Source: Buttiauxella gaviniae ATCC 51604 (GTDB taxonomy: Bacteria > Pseudomonadota > Gammaproteobacteria > Enterobacterales > Enterobacteriaceae). From it: a stretch of DNA of 64,000 bases. How positions within the stretch are numbered: position 1 is the first letter of the stretch; every line of letters starts with the position of its first letter. Both the position numbers and the translations under genes were made by a program. Of this stretch, positions 1 through 13,404 are shown piece after piece. Under the pieces are notes generated by a model. The model did no database searches. It was not told where the DNA came from and worked only from the letters and a program-made list of their open reading frames with translations. The DNA lies in assembly GCF_001654835.1 (NCBI RefSeq), contig NZ_LXEP01000029.1:124001-188000 (forward strand). Direction: 5' to 3'.

Positions 1-1569
1 TTGGGCAACGGCTTCCGCTTCCGGCAACAGCGTGCCGAAGTTCAGCAGCGCGACTTTCTCACCAGCGCGTTTCTTCACACCTTTACCGATTGGCAGCGAC
101 TCCAGCGGCTGTAATTCAGCGCCAGTACCATTACCTCGCGGATAACGCACCGCCGATGGGCCTGCGTTGTAGTGATAACCGGTGTGCAGCATCTGGCGGC
201 ATTCGTTTTCATCACTCGGTGTCATGATGACCATTTCCGGAATGCAGCGCAGGAAGGAGATGTCGAACGCGCCCTGATGGGTTTGGCCATCAGCGCCAAC
301 AATGCCCGCACGGTCGATGGCAAATAACACCGGCAACTTCTGGATGGCGACGTCGTGAATCACCTGATCGTATGCGCGTTGCAGGAAGGTCGAGTAAATG
401 GCGACAACCGGTTTGTAACCGCCAATGGCGAGGCCAGCAGCAAATGTAACTGCGTGCTGTTCGGCAATCGCGACATCAAAATATTGCGACGGATACTGGC
501 GTGAAAACTCCACCATACCGGAGCCTTCGCGCATTGCAGGCGTGACAGCCATCAGTTTGTCGTCTTTGGCTGCGGTTTCGCATAACCAGTTACCGAAGAT
601 TTTCGAATAGCTCGGCAGGCCGCCCGCCGCTTTCGGCAGCGTGCCGCTTTGCGGGTCAAATTTAGGCACTGCGTGGAAGCTAATCGGGTCTTTTTCAGCA
701 GGCGCGTAGCCACGACCTTTTTTGGTCATGATGTGCAGGAACTGCGGCCCGTTCAGGTCACGCATGTTCTTCAGCGTATTCACCAGGCCAACAACATCAT
801 GCCCGTCAACCGGGCCAATATAGTTAAAGCCTAGCTCTTCAAACAACGTTCCCGGAACCACCATACCTTTCAGGTGCTCTTCGGTACGTTTGAGCAGCTC
901 TTTAATCGGCGGTACGCCGGAGAACACTTTTTTCCCGCCTTCACGCAGCGAAGAGTAGAGTTTGCCCGAAAGCAGTTGCGCGAGGTGGTTGTTTAGCGCA
1001 CCGACATTCTCAGAAATCGACATTTCGTTGTCGTTAAGAATGACCAGCATATTTGGGCGAATGTCACCCGCATGGTTCATCGCTTCAAACGCCATACCTG
1101 CGGTGATTGCGCCATCGCCAATGACGCAAACGGTGCGACGCTCTTTGCCTTCTTTGCCAGCGGCTACTGCGATACCAATTCCCGCACTGATTGAGGTGGA
1201 CGAGTGGCCCACGCTCAATACGTCATATTCGCTCTCGGCGCGCCATGGGAAGGGATGCAAGCCACCTTTCTGGCGGATAGTGCCAATTTTGTCACGACGG
1301 CCAGTAATGATTTTATGCGGATAAGCCTGATGACCGACATCCCAGATTAACTGGTCAAACGGGGTGTTATACACATAGTGAAGCGCCACGGTCAGTTCTA
1401 CCGTGCCAAGGCCAGAGGCAAAGTGCCCGCTGGAACGGCTTACGCTATCGAGCAGGTAACGACGCAGCTCGTCACAAAGTTTCGGTAAGCTCTCTTTTGG
1501 CAACAGGCGTAGCTCAGGGGCTGATTCCACCAGTGCGAGGGTCGGGTATTTGGCAATATCAAAACTCAT
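1..1569 (-). CDS. dxs: 1-deoxy-D-xylulose-5-phosphate synthase, 3' end outside window
   Basis: Condenses pyruvate and glyceraldehyde 3-phosphate in a thiamine-diphosphate-dependent reaction, the first step of the MEP isoprenoid pathway. The window holds the first 523 codons; the family has about 620, so the C-terminal transketolase domain is cut by the left edge. Visible motifs are SGHFASGLG (catalytic His), the ThDP/Mg motif [15 protein letters not shown], the catalytic Glu in [10 protein letters not shown] and the [15 protein letters not shown] segment. I chose the ATG at 1569, giving MSFDIAKYP as in E. coli. An in-frame ATG four codons upstream (1581) is possible. It lies downstream of xseB and ispA on the same strand and probably shares their transcript. 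Confidence 0.97.
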   Translation of the reverse strand, partial: MSFDIAKYPTLALVESAPELRLLPKESLPKLCDELRRYLLDSVSRSSGHFASGLGTVELTVALHYVYNTPFDQLIWDVGHQAYPHKIITGRRDKIGTIRQKGGLHPFPWRAESEYDVLSVGHSSTSISAGIGIAVAAGKEGKERRTVCVIGDGAITAGMAFEAMNHAGDIRPNMLVILNDNEMSISENVGALNNHLAQLLSGKLYSSLREGGKKVFSGVPPIKELLKRTEEHLKGMVVPGTLFEELGFNYIGPVDGHDVVGLVNTLKNMRDLNGPQFLHIMTKKGRGYAPAEKDPISFHAVPKFDPQSGTLPKAAGGLPSYSKIFGNWLCETAAKDDKLMAVTPAMREGSGMVEFSRQYPSQYFDVAIAEQHAVTFAAGLAIGGYKPVVAIYSTFLQRAYDQVIHDVAIQKLPVLFAIDRAGIVGADGQTHQGAFDISFLRCIPEMVIMTPSDENECRQMLHTGYHYNAGPSAVRYPRGNGTGAELQPLESLPIGKGVKKRAGEKVALLNFGTLLPEAEAVAQ

Positions 1570-1590
1570 TAAGAAACTCATCGTGGTGTT

Positions 1591-1632
1591 TACCCTTCAT
1601 CCTTCAAGCCTGCGCCTGAATGCCAAAGGGTA
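1591..1632. repeat. Short inverted repeat between ispA and dxs
   Basis: The 42-base interval begins TACCCTT and ends AAGGGTA, its reverse complement. Its left half (CATCCTTCAAG) resembles the outer arm of enterobacterial ERIC elements, so it may be a heavily deleted remnant; the match is short and this is only a suggestion. Confidence 0.25.
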
Positions 1633-1640
1633 GTTAATAA

Positions 1641-2540
1641 TTATTTATCACGTTGGATTATATAGCTCGCTAACGCTTCCAGTGCGGTAGTGTCTAACGA
1701 CTGGCGAGCCAGGCCTTCCAGCGCCCTGAGAGAATCCTGGTAGAGATCCCAAGCTTTAGCTTTGGCATTTTCAAGCCCCAACAAGGCCGGATAGGTACTT
1801 TTACCCAGATGCTGGTCGGCGCCCTGGCGTTTACCCAGTGTCGCGGTATCACCAATAACGTCGAGGATATCGTCCTGAACCTGGAATGCCAGCCCGATGC
1901 TTTCAGCATAACGGTCAAGCAACGGCAGGGCGTTACGGCCTGCATCACCTGCGCTTAATGCACCCAGACGAACAGCGGCACGAATTAACGCCCCTGTTTT
2001 ATGGCGATGAATGCGCTCAAGGCTTTGCAGGTCAACATGCTTACCTTCTGCTTCCAGATCAAGCGCCTGGCCGCCACACATTCCAGCCACGCCACTGGCA
2101 GTTGCGAGTTCTTTTACCATCGCCAGCCGGTCTGCAATCGCCACGCCCGCCATTGGTGCATCACTTAGTATAGAAAACGCCAACGTTTGTAGGGCATCTC
2201 CTGCCAAAATGGCACTGGCTTCACCGAATTTGATGTGACAAGTCGGTTGCCCACGACGCAAATCGTCGTCATCCATGGCGGGTAAATCATCGTGAATCAA
2301 TGAATAAGCATGGATACATTCGATTGCCGCAGCAGGTGCATCCAGCGTCTCTTGCGCTATGCCGAACATTTCCCCGGTTGCATAAACCAGGAAAGGGCGC
2401 AGTCTCTTGCCACCAAATAGTGCGCCATAGTGCATAGCCTCAACCAGAGGAGTGTTCTGAAACGGTAGCGGTGCCAGAAAACGCAGCAGCGCATCGTTGG
2501 CCCGCTCGGCGTGGGCCTGCAACTGATGGTTAAAATCCAT
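1641..2540 (-). CDS. ispA: (2E,6E)-farnesyl diphosphate synthase
   Basis: Adds isopentenyl diphosphate to DMAPP and GPP to make farnesyl diphosphate, the precursor of ubiquinone, haem O side chains and undecaprenyl phosphate. The 299-residue protein has the family length. The first aspartate-rich motif DDLPAMDDDD is near residues 84-93 and the second, QDDILD, near 222-227; both bind Mg-diphosphate. GGKRLRP near residue 43 is the IPP-binding segment. The ATG directly follows the xseB stop codon (TAAATG) with no gap, so the two are translationally coupled. It feeds the same pathway as dxs downstream. Confidence 0.98.
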   Translation of the reverse strand: MDFNHQLQAHAERANDALLRFLAPLPFQNTPLVEAMHYGALFGGKRLRPFLVYATGEMFGIAQETLDAPAAAIECIHAYSLIHDDLPAMDDDDLRRGQPTCHIKFGEASAILAGDALQTLAFSILSDAPMAGVAIADRLAMVKELATASGVAGMCGGQALDLEAEGKHVDLQSLERIHRHKTGALIRAAVRLGALSAGDAGRNALPLLDRYAESIGLAFQVQDDILDVIGDTATLGKRQGADQHLGKSTYPALLGLENAKAKAWDLYQDSLRALEGLARQSLDTTALEALASYIIQRDK

Positions 2541-2783
2541 TTACTCGTTATCCGGGGTAAAAGGCTTGAGTGGGGCGTCTTCGCTATCGTTTAGCAGGAT
2601 TTGTACGCGTTGTTCTGCTTGTTGCAGTTTCACCTGACCCTGGCGTGCAAGCTGCACCCCACGCTCAAATTCATTTAACGCCTCTTCGAGCGCTAAATCT
2701 CCGCTCTCCAGACGAGTAACAATCTGCTCAAGCTCCACAAGCGCAGTTTCAAAACTGGCTGGGACTTCGGTTTTTTTCGGCAT
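2541..2783 (-). CDS. xseB: Exodeoxyribonuclease VII small subunit
   Basis: Small subunit of exonuclease VII, which degrades single-stranded DNA from both ends together with XseA (not in this window). The 80 residues include the family segments [12 protein letters not shown] and [11 protein letters not shown] and form mainly helices. It is the first gene of the leftward xseB-ispA-dxs operon. The 206-base gap to the divergent thiI must hold both promoters. No unusual residues seen. Confidence 0.97.
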   Translation of the reverse strand: MPKKTEVPASFETALVELEQIVTRLESGDLALEEALNEFERGVQLARQGQVKLQQAEQRVQILLNDSEDAPLKPFTPDNE

Positions 2784-2857
2784 AGTGAATGTCTGACTCT
2801 AATAATTTTTGCGACTCTGCAATGGTAGCGGAAACTGACAAGCAAGTAACCATGAGC

Positions 2858-2887
2858 ATGTTGGTTAGCAGAGGTTAGTGATATACT
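2858..2887 (+). promoter_or_regulatory. Candidate sigma-70 promoter for thiI
   Basis: TATACT at 2882-2887 is a good -10 hexamer about 100 bases before the thiI start. The -35 is weak: ATGTTG at 2858-2863 gives an 18-base spacer. It lies in the divergent xseB-thiI gap. Confidence 0.35.
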
Positions 2888-2989
2888 TGCGCGCCTCGGA
2901 TGCAGCGGCAACTCGCCGTTGCAGTTCTTTAAGTCTTCCAGCCCGCATGATTCATATTATGCCTGGCTCATCAACGAATCTAAGCCGCC

Positions 2990-4438
2990 ATGAAGTTTAT
3001 CATTAAATTGTTCCCGGAAATCACCATCAAGAGTCAATCTGTGCGCATACGCTTTATTAAGATGCTCACCGGGAACATTCGCAACGTTTTAAAACACTAC
3101 GATGAAGATCTGGCGGTTGTTCGCCACTGGGACAACATTGAAGTTCGCGCTAAAGATGAAAATCAGCGCATCGCCATTCGTGAAGCGTTGACCCGCATTC
3201 CCGGTATTCACCACATTCTGGAAGTTGAAGATGTGCCGTTTACCGACTTGCACAATATCTTCGAACAGGCGCTGGAGCTTTATCGCGATCAACTGGAAGG
3301 CAAAACCTTCTGCGTGCGTGTAAAACGTCGTGGTAAACATGAGTTCAGCTCAATTGAAGTTGAACGTTATGTTGGTGGCGGCCTGAATCAACACATTGAA
3401 TCTGCGCGCGTAAAACTGACTAAACCAGAAGTTACCGTTAATCTGGAAATCGAAAACGATCGCCTGCTGCTGGTTAAAGGCCGCTATGAAGGCATCGGCG
3501 GTTTCCCGATTGGCACGCAAGAAGATGTGCTGTCTTTGATCTCCGGCGGTTTCGACTCCGGCGTTTCCAGCTACATGCTGATGCGTCGCGGTTGCCGCGT
3601 GCACTATTGCTTCTTTAACCTCGGTGGTGCTGCGCACGAAATCGGCGTTAAACAGGTTGCTCACTATCTGTGGAACCGTTTTGGCAGCTCCCACCGTGTG
3701 CGCTTTGTGGCGATCAACTTTGAACCTGTTGTTGGCGAAATCCTCGAGAAAGTCGAAGACGGCCAGATGGGCGTGGTGCTTAAGCGTATGTTTGTGCGTG
3801 CTGCGTCCCGTGTTGCTGAACGCTACGGCGTGCAGGCACTGGTAACCGGCGAGGCGCTGGGCCAGGTTTCCAGCCAGACGCTGACCAACTTGCGTTTAAT
3901 CGATAATGTTTCTGATACGTTGATTCTGCGCCCGCTTATCTCTCACGATAAAGAGCACATCATCGATCTGGCTCGTGAAATTGGTACTGCCGACTTTGCG
4001 CGTACCATGCCGGAATACTGCGGTGTTATCTCGAAGAGCCCAACCGTTAAAGCGGTGAAAGCGAAGATTGAAGCTGAAGAAGCCAACTTTGACTTCTCCA
4101 TCCTCGATCGCGTGATTGAAGAAGCCAGCAACATCGATATCCGTGAAATCGCCAATCAGAGCAAAGAAGTCGTTACGGAAGTTGAAACCGTTGATGCATT
4201 TGGCCCGAATGACGTGCTGCTGGATATCCGTTCTATCGACGAGCAGGACGATAAGCCATTCAAACCAGAAGGTGTGGAAGTGGCATCAATGCCGTTCTAC
4301 AAGCTGAGCACTGCATTTGGCGATTTGGATCAGAGCAAAAACTATTTGCTGTGGTGCGACCGCGGTGTGATGAGTCGTTTGCAGGCGCTGTATCTGCGTG
4401 AGCAAGGTTTTGAGAACGTGAAGGTTTATCGCGCTTAA
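2990..4438 (+). CDS. thiI: tRNA 4-thiouridine / thiazole sulfurtransferase ThiI
   Basis: Adenylates U8 of tRNA and transfers sulfur from IscS-persulfide to make 4-thiouridine, and supplies sulfur to ThiS for the thiamine thiazole ring. The 482 residues match the E. coli length. Order: N-terminal ferredoxin-like/THUMP RNA-binding region (to about 170), PP-loop pyrophosphatase with [11 protein letters not shown] near 182-192, then a C-terminal rhodanese domain with the persulfide cysteine in [12 protein letters not shown] near residue 456. The conserved Cys of [13 protein letters not shown] near 344 is also present. Single gene, divergent from xseB. Confidence 0.98.
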   Translation: MKFIIKLFPEITIKSQSVRIRFIKMLTGNIRNVLKHYDEDLAVVRHWDNIEVRAKDENQRIAIREALTRIPGIHHILEVEDVPFTDLHNIFEQALELYRDQLEGKTFCVRVKRRGKHEFSSIEVERYVGGGLNQHIESARVKLTKPEVTVNLEIENDRLLLVKGRYEGIGGFPIGTQEDVLSLISGGFDSGVSSYMLMRRGCRVHYCFFNLGGAAHEIGVKQVAHYLWNRFGSSHRVRFVAINFEPVVGEILEKVEDGQMGVVLKRMFVRAASRVAERYGVQALVTGEALGQVSSQTLTNLRLIDNVSDTLILRPLISHDKEHIIDLAREIGTADFARTMPEYCGVISKSPTVKAVKAKIEAEEANFDFSILDRVIEEASNIDIREIANQSKEVVTEVETVDAFGPNDVLLDIRSIDEQDDKPFKPEGVEVASMPFYKLSTAFGDLDQSKNYLLWCDRGVMSRLQALYLREQGFENVKVYRA

Positions 4439-4523
4439 TCAGTTGGCGGGTTGCGTTCTGCATACCCGCTCAATAACTGCTTCACGTAGGTCGGATTAGC
4501 CAAAGCGACATCCGACAACACGT

Positions 4524-5120
4524 TTACTGATAATCCCTGTAGCTATAAATTCCCGCTGCCAATACCAATTGCTGTGACACCTCATGGGCTTTTTCACGGC
4601 TCACCAGCAAGTCGATAATCTTCAGCGCAAAATCAATGGCTGTACCGGGCCCCTGGCTGGTTAACAGGTTGACGCGCGGATCCCACACAATACGCTTATC
4701 CTGCCACTGAGCTTCGGGAATCGTCTCTTTCAGCCCTGGAAAGCCAGTCATATTTGCAATCGGGAAAAGCTCATGCGGAACCAATACCGTACCCGCTGCG
4801 GCACAAATCGCGGCCACAATGCGGCCTGAAAGATGGAATTGGCGCACGGTTTCAACCAGTAGTGGGCTGTCGCGGAAACATTCCGCACCTTTTAAGCCGC
4901 CCGGCAACACGATGATATCGAACTCACCGTCCGCCACTTCAACCAGCGGCGCGTCAGCCAGCAGTTTTACCCCACGCGAGCAGGTAATCGTCAGATCCCC
5001 ATCGCTGGCAACGCTTGCTGTGGTAACGCTAATACCGCCACGGACCAGAAGATCGATAGTGGTGACGGCTTCGGTCTCTTCAGTCCCAGGAGCCAGACAA
5101 ACCAGTGCTCGAGCGCTCAT
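4524..5120 (-). CDS. yajL: DJ-1/PfpI family protein deglycase/chaperone YajL
   Basis: DJ-1 superfamily protein linked in E. coli to oxidative-stress protection; protein deglycase and glyoxalase activities are reported but debated. The nucleophile-elbow cysteine AAICAA is at residue 106 and the family Glu is in EETEAV. I chose the ATG at 5120 because AAGGAG then sits 7 bases away; the ATG at 5126 is only one base from it. The product is 198 residues. It overlaps the 3' end of panE by 41 bases in another frame, as in E. coli, so the two are co-transcribed. The E. coli Pro after the Cys-Ala-Ala is Ala here. Confidence 0.95.
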   Translation of the reverse strand: MSARALVCLAPGTEETEAVTTIDLLVRGGISVTTASVASDGDLTITCSRGVKLLADAPLVEVADGEFDIIVLPGGLKGAECFRDSPLLVETVRQFHLSGRIVAAICAAAGTVLVPHELFPIANMTGFPGLKETIPEAQWQDKRIVWDPRVNLLTSQGPGTAIDFALKIIDLLVSREKAHEVSQQLVLAAGIYSYRDYQ

Positions 5121-5994
5121 ATTCATTCTCCTTACGCTTTATTTGCTCATACAAGCGGCTGTTCACAGGCACTGAAAGGCCATGGGCGCGCGCGCGTTGC
5201 AGTAAATAACCAGTAATGTAATCAATCTCGGTGTGGCGTTCGACCCGCACATCCTGAAGCATCGACGAGATGTTTTCCGCTGTGCTTTCGATAACTTCGC
5301 CGACATAATAAATTAAGTCTTCAGGCGTCGTATGGTGGCCTTCGCGTTCCATTACCATAGCGACTTCGTGGCAAATATCGCTGACTTCATTTTGATGCTG
5401 GCGTAAATCACCATTCGGGCAATTGTAGAGTGCGGTGAGAGGGTTAATCACGCAATTTACCGCCAGCTTCTTCCAACTGGCAGGCAGGATGTTGTCGTGC
5501 CAGGCTATTTCGGGCAACACATTGTGCAGGGTATCGGCGAGATAGCTGAAATTGTGGCCCGCCGCGTTTCCTGGCCCAATATGCGTTATGCCATTGGCGA
5601 CGTGAATAATCACGTTACCGTCGCGGCGTGCGGCGTGTGTGGTGACGCCCAGTAAAATGGGTTGATGTATGCTGCGTAACTCTTCGAGCGTCCCCATACC
5701 GTTGTGGAGCAGCAGAATTGGGCTGTTTGCCGGTAGTCTTCCCACCAGGACTTTTACAGCGCCAGAAACCTGCCATGCTTTAAGTGTCACCAGCAACAAA
5801 TCACTGTTGGCGAGAAAATCAGGATCGTTGGCGATAAGCGTTTGGTTGAACACGCTACCATCGGTTTCAACCAGATTGACATGGCAAAAAGGTTGCGGCA
5901 CGCGCAACCATCCCTGGACTTCATGTCCTTGCTTAAAAAGCGATGCCAGCCAGAGTTGGCCGAGCGCACCGCAACCTAGCACGGTGATTTTCAT
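5080..5994 (-). CDS. panE: 2-dehydropantoate 2-reductase
   Basis: NADPH-dependent reduction of ketopantoate to pantoate in pantothenate and CoA synthesis. The Rossmann motif GCGALGQLW is at residues 7-15. LHNGMG (Asn near 98), [15 protein letters not shown] (catalytic Lys near 176) and the substrate-binding Glu in [11 protein letters not shown] are all present. Length 304 is normal for enterics. It is the upstream gene of a leftward panE-yajL pair. The 127-base gap to yajQ carries the divergent promoters. Confidence 0.97.
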   Translation of the reverse strand: MKITVLGCGALGQLWLASLFKQGHEVQGWLRVPQPFCHVNLVETDGSVFNQTLIANDPDFLANSDLLLVTLKAWQVSGAVKVLVGRLPANSPILLLHNGMGTLEELRSIHQPILLGVTTHAARRDGNVIIHVANGITHIGPGNAAGHNFSYLADTLHNVLPEIAWHDNILPASWKKLAVNCVINPLTALYNCPNGDLRQHQNEVSDICHEVAMVMEREGHHTTPEDLIYYVGEVIESTAENISSMLQDVRVERHTEIDYITGYLLQRARAHGLSVPVNSRLYEQIKRKENEYERSSTGLSGSWD

Positions 5995-6121
5995 TTTGCC
6001 TCCTGGCAGCAGATGTTTTGCTTAATCTATATTATACAGGGCTCTCTCCTGCTTTAACGGGTTGTTTTGCGCGACCCAGCAGGTATTATGCAACGCAACA
6101 AAAAGAGAGGGAGAAGAAAGC

Positions 6122-6613
6122 ATGCCATCTTTTGACATTGTGTCTGAAATTGATATCCAGGAAGTGCGTAACGCGATTGAAAACGCGGAACGTGAGGTTG
6201 CTACTCGTTTTGACTTCCGTAATGTGCCGGCAACATTTGAACTGAATGAGAAAAATCAGTCCATCAAAGTTGCCAGCGAGTCTGACTTCCAGGTCAACCA
6301 ACTGTTGGATATTCTTCGTGCCAAGCTGCTTAAGCGCGGTATCGAAGGGGCTTCAATTGATGTGCCGGAAGAGTTCGTGCACAGCGGTAAAACCTGGAGC
6401 GTTGAAGCGAAGCTCAAGCAGGGCATTGAATCGACTATCGCCAAGAAAATTGTGAAGCTGATTAAAGACAGCAAAACAAAAGTTCAGGTGCAGATTCAGG
6501 GCGAAGAGCTGCGTGTAACCGGCAAATCTCGCGACGATTTACAGGCCGCAATGGCGCTGGTTCGTGGTGGTGATTTGGGGCAACCGTTCCAGTTTAAAAA
6601 CTTCCGCGACTGA
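6122..6613 (+). CDS. yajQ: YajQ family cyclic-di-GMP-binding / nucleotide-binding protein
   Basis: Small cytoplasmic protein of two ferredoxin-like folds. Family members bind cyclic di-GMP in Xanthomonas or nucleotides and RNA in E. coli; the role in enterics is unclear. The start at 6122 gives [11 protein letters not shown] and 163 residues, as in E. coli, preceded by AGAGGGAGAAG. A longer in-frame start at 6062 would add 20 residues of poor quality, so I rejected it. Single gene; a GC-rich hairpin follows the stop and overlaps the 3' end of convergent yajR. Confidence 0.95.
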   Translation: MPSFDIVSEIDIQEVRNAIENAEREVATRFDFRNVPATFELNEKNQSIKVASESDFQVNQLLDILRAKLLKRGIEGASIDVPEEFVHSGKTWSVEAKLKQGIESTIAKKIVKLIKDSKTKVQVQIQGEELRVTGKSRDDLQAAMALVRGGDLGQPFQFKNFRD

Positions 6614-6618
6614 TTTTT

Positions 6619-6639
6619 AAAGGGGCTTTACGCCCCTTT
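6619..6639. terminator. Hairpin between convergent yajQ and yajR
   Basis: AAAGGGGC at 6619-6626 pairs with GCCCCTTT at 6632-6639 across a 5-base loop. It overlaps the last codons of yajR. T-runs on either side are short, so its strength as an intrinsic terminator is uncertain. Confidence 0.6.
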
Positions 6640-7992
6640 CACCAACTGTTCAATCTCAAATCGATTCGTTAGCTTACTGTCTATCTTCACGTAGGCGCTG
6701 CGTTCCTGCGCGATAATATTCACGTCACTCACACCATGTTGAGCCAGCAAACGCTGTTTTAGTGATTCGTCTGCGGTTACATCTTCCGGTAGTTCAATTC
6801 GCAGGCTTGCCACATACGGCGGCTCAGTCATAGTGCTACTTACCAGTAGCCACACCATTGCCAGCAATGCGCCCATCAAGAATACCGTCTGTGAATCAAA
6901 TAATCCGTCAATCCATCCGCCCAGTGAACCGCCAATGGCTACGCCTAAAAACTGGCTGGTGGAATAAATCCCCATCGCCGTGCCTTTGTAACCTGCCGGA
7001 GATTCCTTGCTGATAAGCGACGGTAAAATAGCTTCCATTAGGTTAAAGGCGAGGAAGAACAATTGGACACCCAACACCAGTTCCCAGAAGTGCGGGCCGG
7101 AACCCCACAGAACAATTTCAGCGATAAGCAGTAATGCAACACAGCCGACAAATACGCGTTTCATACGGCGTTTTACTTCCGCATAAATGATAAATGGCAC
7201 CACCGAAGCAAAAGCTATCAGCATAGTGCAAAGGTAAACTTTCCAGTGCTCAGACGCCGGGAATCCAGCCTGCTCGAGTTGACCTGGGAGTGCGACAAAC
7301 GTCGACATCAGCATGATGTGCAGGCACATGATGCCGAAGTTCAGCTTCAGTAGTTTTGGTTCGGCCAGCACTTTGCTAAAGCAGCCTTTCACCATGCCGG
7401 ACTCACGGTTCAACACATGACTTTTGGTGTTTGGTACTACCCAGAGGGTGATTAAAATGCCGCAACTTGCCAATACGGCAATCATCCAGAACAGTGCGTT
7501 TAAGCCGAGGCTATGGGTGATGATTGGGCCAAGTACCATGGCGATGGCAAAGGTGACGCCGAAGCTCACGCCGATAAAAGCCATAGCTTTGGTACGATTC
7601 TGTTCGCGGGTTAAATCCGAAAGCAGTGCCATTACAGCCGCAGCAATTGCACCTGAGCCTTGCAATGCACGGCCAAGAATAACGCCCCAGATAGAGTCAG
7701 ACAGCGCTGCTATTACGCTACCAAGCACGAAAATCAGCAAGCCGCCGATAATTAGTGGTTTGCGGCCAATGCGGTCGGAAAGCAGACCAAAAGGAATCTG
7801 GAAGATAGCTTGAGCAAGGCCATAGATGCCGATGGCAATACCAATTAGCGCTTCACTGGCACCCTGTAGCGCCATTCCGTAAGTAGTAAGAACCGGTAGC
7901 ACCATAAACATGCCGAGCATGCGCAGTGAAAATACCGTGCCTAAACCCCACGTCGCACGTAACTCGACGGGCGTCATTTTGTAATCGTTCAT
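6628..7992 (-). CDS. yajR: MFS transporter YajR with C-terminal YAM domain
   Basis: Major facilitator superfamily drug:H+ antiporter-type inner-membrane protein of unknown natural substrate. About 12 membrane segments are visible. Motif A is GLLSDRIGRKPLI near residue 73, and motif B-like GRALQGSGAIAAA follows. The last 65 residues or so are hydrophilic (SAYVKIDSKLTNRFEIEQ) and form the ferredoxin-like YAM domain typical of YajR. I set the start at ATG 7992 (MNDYKM), with GAGG five bases upstream, rather than the GTG two codons earlier. Length 454, as in E. coli. Confidence 0.95.
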   Translation of the reverse strand: MNDYKMTPVELRATWGLGTVFSLRMLGMFMVLPVLTTYGMALQGASEALIGIAIGIYGLAQAIFQIPFGLLSDRIGRKPLIIGGLLIFVLGSVIAALSDSIWGVILGRALQGSGAIAAAVMALLSDLTREQNRTKAMAFIGVSFGVTFAIAMVLGPIITHSLGLNALFWMIAVLASCGILITLWVVPNTKSHVLNRESGMVKGCFSKVLAEPKLLKLNFGIMCLHIMLMSTFVALPGQLEQAGFPASEHWKVYLCTMLIAFASVVPFIIYAEVKRRMKRVFVGCVALLLIAEIVLWGSGPHFWELVLGVQLFFLAFNLMEAILPSLISKESPAGYKGTAMGIYSTSQFLGVAIGGSLGGWIDGLFDSQTVFLMGALLAMVWLLVSSTMTEPPYVASLRIELPEDVTADESLKQRLLAQHGVSDVNIIAQERSAYVKIDSKLTNRFEIEQLVKGA

Positions 7993-8101
7993 TACCACCT
8001 CAGATAAAAAGCAGGCCTTAGTGTAGTGCGTGGGCAGGGGAGGGTAAATGGCTGGTTGTTTAATAAATATTACAATGTGGAATGCTTGATGGCATTAATA
8101 A

Positions 8102-8125
8102 AAAAGGGCGCAATTGCGCCCTTTT
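8102..8125 (-). terminator. Intrinsic terminator of the cyo operon
   Basis: A perfect 24-base palindrome, AAAAGGGCGCAA followed by its reverse complement, lies just after the cyoE stop codon. On the minus strand the GC stem ends in a T-run. Confidence 0.8.
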
Positions 8126-8139
8126 ATGAGGTTCATAAC

Positions 8140-9027
8140 TTACCAGACGTAAGTCATAAGATTTTGTGAATCTGGCACCATGAAATCGACCGACATCATC
8201 ACGCTTAATGAGGTGATAGCAACGATTGAAAAGACGAACAATTTGCGCGCCCAGACTTTATCGTCTTCCACTTTATAACCACGTAATGCCATGCCCAACC
8301 ACCAGACACTGACGGCGGCAGCTACAACCAGATATTTCCATCCGGCATAACCACCCAGCGACAGCATCAACGTTGCGACAGCAAAAGCGATGATATAAAC
8401 CGTGATGTGGTTTTTCGCGACTGAAATCCCTTTAACCACCGGCAACACCGGAATGTTGGCGGCCTGGTAATCTTTAAAGCGGAAGATAGCAATCGCGTAC
8501 GAGTGCGGCATCTGCCACAGGCTAAAGATAGCCAGCAGGATTAAAGCACCGGCATCAAATTCATTGGTTACAGCGCAGTAACCAATAACCGGCGGTGCAG
8601 CACCTGACAGGCTGCCAATTAAGGTGCCGTAGACGGAGTGGCGCTTCATGTACAGGCTATAAACGCCGACATAAACCACAAAGCCCATCACACCTAACCA
8701 CATGGCCAGCGGGTTAGCACCAAACCACAGGAGCATGAAGCCAGCAATACCCAACAAGGTGGCGTATACCAGCGAGGTTTTCGGCGCAATCAGGCCTTTG
8801 ACCAGAACCCTGTTCTTGGTTCTCTCCATCTTGCGGTCGATGTCGCGGTCAATGAAGTTGTTATAGACACAACCCGACGCCACGACCAACGACACCCCAA
8901 CAAGGGTGGATATAAACAGGGAATAATCAATACTGCCCTTTGAGGCCAGTAAAAATCCGCCAATGACAGAAATTAAATTGCCGAAAATAATTCCTGGTTT
9001 AGTTACTTGTAGGTACCGCTTCATCAT
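8140..9027 (-). CDS. cyoE: Protohaem IX farnesyltransferase (haem O synthase)
   Basis: UbiA-family inner-membrane prenyltransferase that adds a farnesyl group to haem b to make haem O for cytochrome bo3. It uses farnesyl diphosphate, the product of IspA. The start is [13 protein letters not shown] at 9027, giving 295 residues; a longer reading frame runs back through cyoD but has no support. The conserved metal-diphosphate motif [17 protein letters not shown] lies near residues 71-87, and about nine hydrophobic segments follow. It is the last gene of the cyoABCDE operon, 11 bases after the cyoD stop codon. Confidence 0.98.
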   Translation of the reverse strand: MMKRYLQVTKPGIIFGNLISVIGGFLLASKGSIDYSLFISTLVGVSLVVASGCVYNNFIDRDIDRKMERTKNRVLVKGLIAPKTSLVYATLLGIAGFMLLWFGANPLAMWLGVMGFVVYVGVYSLYMKRHSVYGTLIGSLSGAAPPVIGYCAVTNEFDAGALILLAIFSLWQMPHSYAIAIFRFKDYQAANIPVLPVVKGISVAKNHITVYIIAFAVATLMLSLGGYAGWKYLVVAAAVSVWWLGMALRGYKVEDDKVWARKLFVFSIVAITSLSVMMSVDFMVPDSQNLMTYVW

Positions 9028-9038
9028 ATAGGCTGCTC

Positions 9039-9367
9039 TTAGTGAACCATCATGTTCTGGTTGAGGTTCCACATAATCCAGATAGAGCCGACCACCAGAA
9101 TGGCTATTATCAGCGCAGTAAAGGCAAAGGCCACCAGGTTCCAACGCTCCTCAGAAGAGGTGTTCATGTGCAGGAAGCACACCAGGTGAACCAAAATCTG
9201 TACCACAGCACTTACCAGCACCACGCCAAGAATTACGGCGTGAGACGCTGTACCTGTCATAACCATCCAGAACGGGATTGCCGTCAGGATGATCGACAGG
9301 ATAAAACCAGTCATATAGGTTTTAACGCTACCGTGGTGGGCGCCAGCGTGTTCATTTGAATGACTCA

Positions 9368-9368
<1 letters not shown>
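9039..9368 (-). CDS. cyoD: Cytochrome bo3 ubiquinol oxidase subunit IV
   Basis: Small accessory subunit of the bo3 quinol oxidase, thought to help CuB insertion and assembly. The 109 residues start at [19 protein letters not shown] and hold three membrane helices (about 20-40, 46-66, 80-100). The ATG overlaps the cyoC stop by one base (TAATG), indicating translational coupling. An upstream in-frame extension lies inside cyoC and was rejected. Confidence 0.97.
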
Positions 9369-12930
<3,562 letters not shown>

Positions 12931-13404
12931 TTAACGACCTCAATTCCGGGGAGCTCTAATTGTCGTTTAAAGTGTGAAGGCATTTTACGGGAAGGTTACA
13001 TTACTGTAAACATGAATGGCGTAGTGTCAGTGTGGTGTTACCGGGTTCTGCCGACAATGTCACATAGAATGCAACAAACTGTAAAATATCGAGATAGCCC
13101 GCAACCCTGCTGGGTTATAACGAAAACCTATGTTGCTATAAATAGTACAGGTTAATTGGTATAACCAATCATTTTACTAAACATAAATTTAACAAAATAG
13201 CATCAATTAACAAACGAATTGAGCTGCAAATTATTTGACCGGCTGGCTGAATCGGTTAAAGGTGCGAAGAAAATAATTTTCCTGCTAATAATGCAAAAAA
13301 ACTGGCTTGCTTTCGCCAATTAATTCATTACATCAATATTTGCGTGTTAATCGAACGATATAGTTACTAAGCGAAATTTATTATTTTTATTAATCTGACG
13401 AATT
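12931..13404 (-). promoter_or_regulatory. cyo operon upstream region
   Basis: This AT-rich gap of about 470 bases separates ampG from cyoA, both leftward, and must hold the cyo promoter. GTTAAT/GTTAAA-type hexamers resembling ArcA half-sites occur near 13151-13156 (plus strand) and, on the minus strand, near 13206-13211 and 13188-13193. I cannot fix a -10/-35 pair with confidence. No coding region seen. Confidence 0.4.

Noticed and set aside
6062-6121. N-terminal extension of yajQ
   Set aside because: The downstream ATG at 6122 has a strong purine-rich SD and gives the conserved N-terminus.
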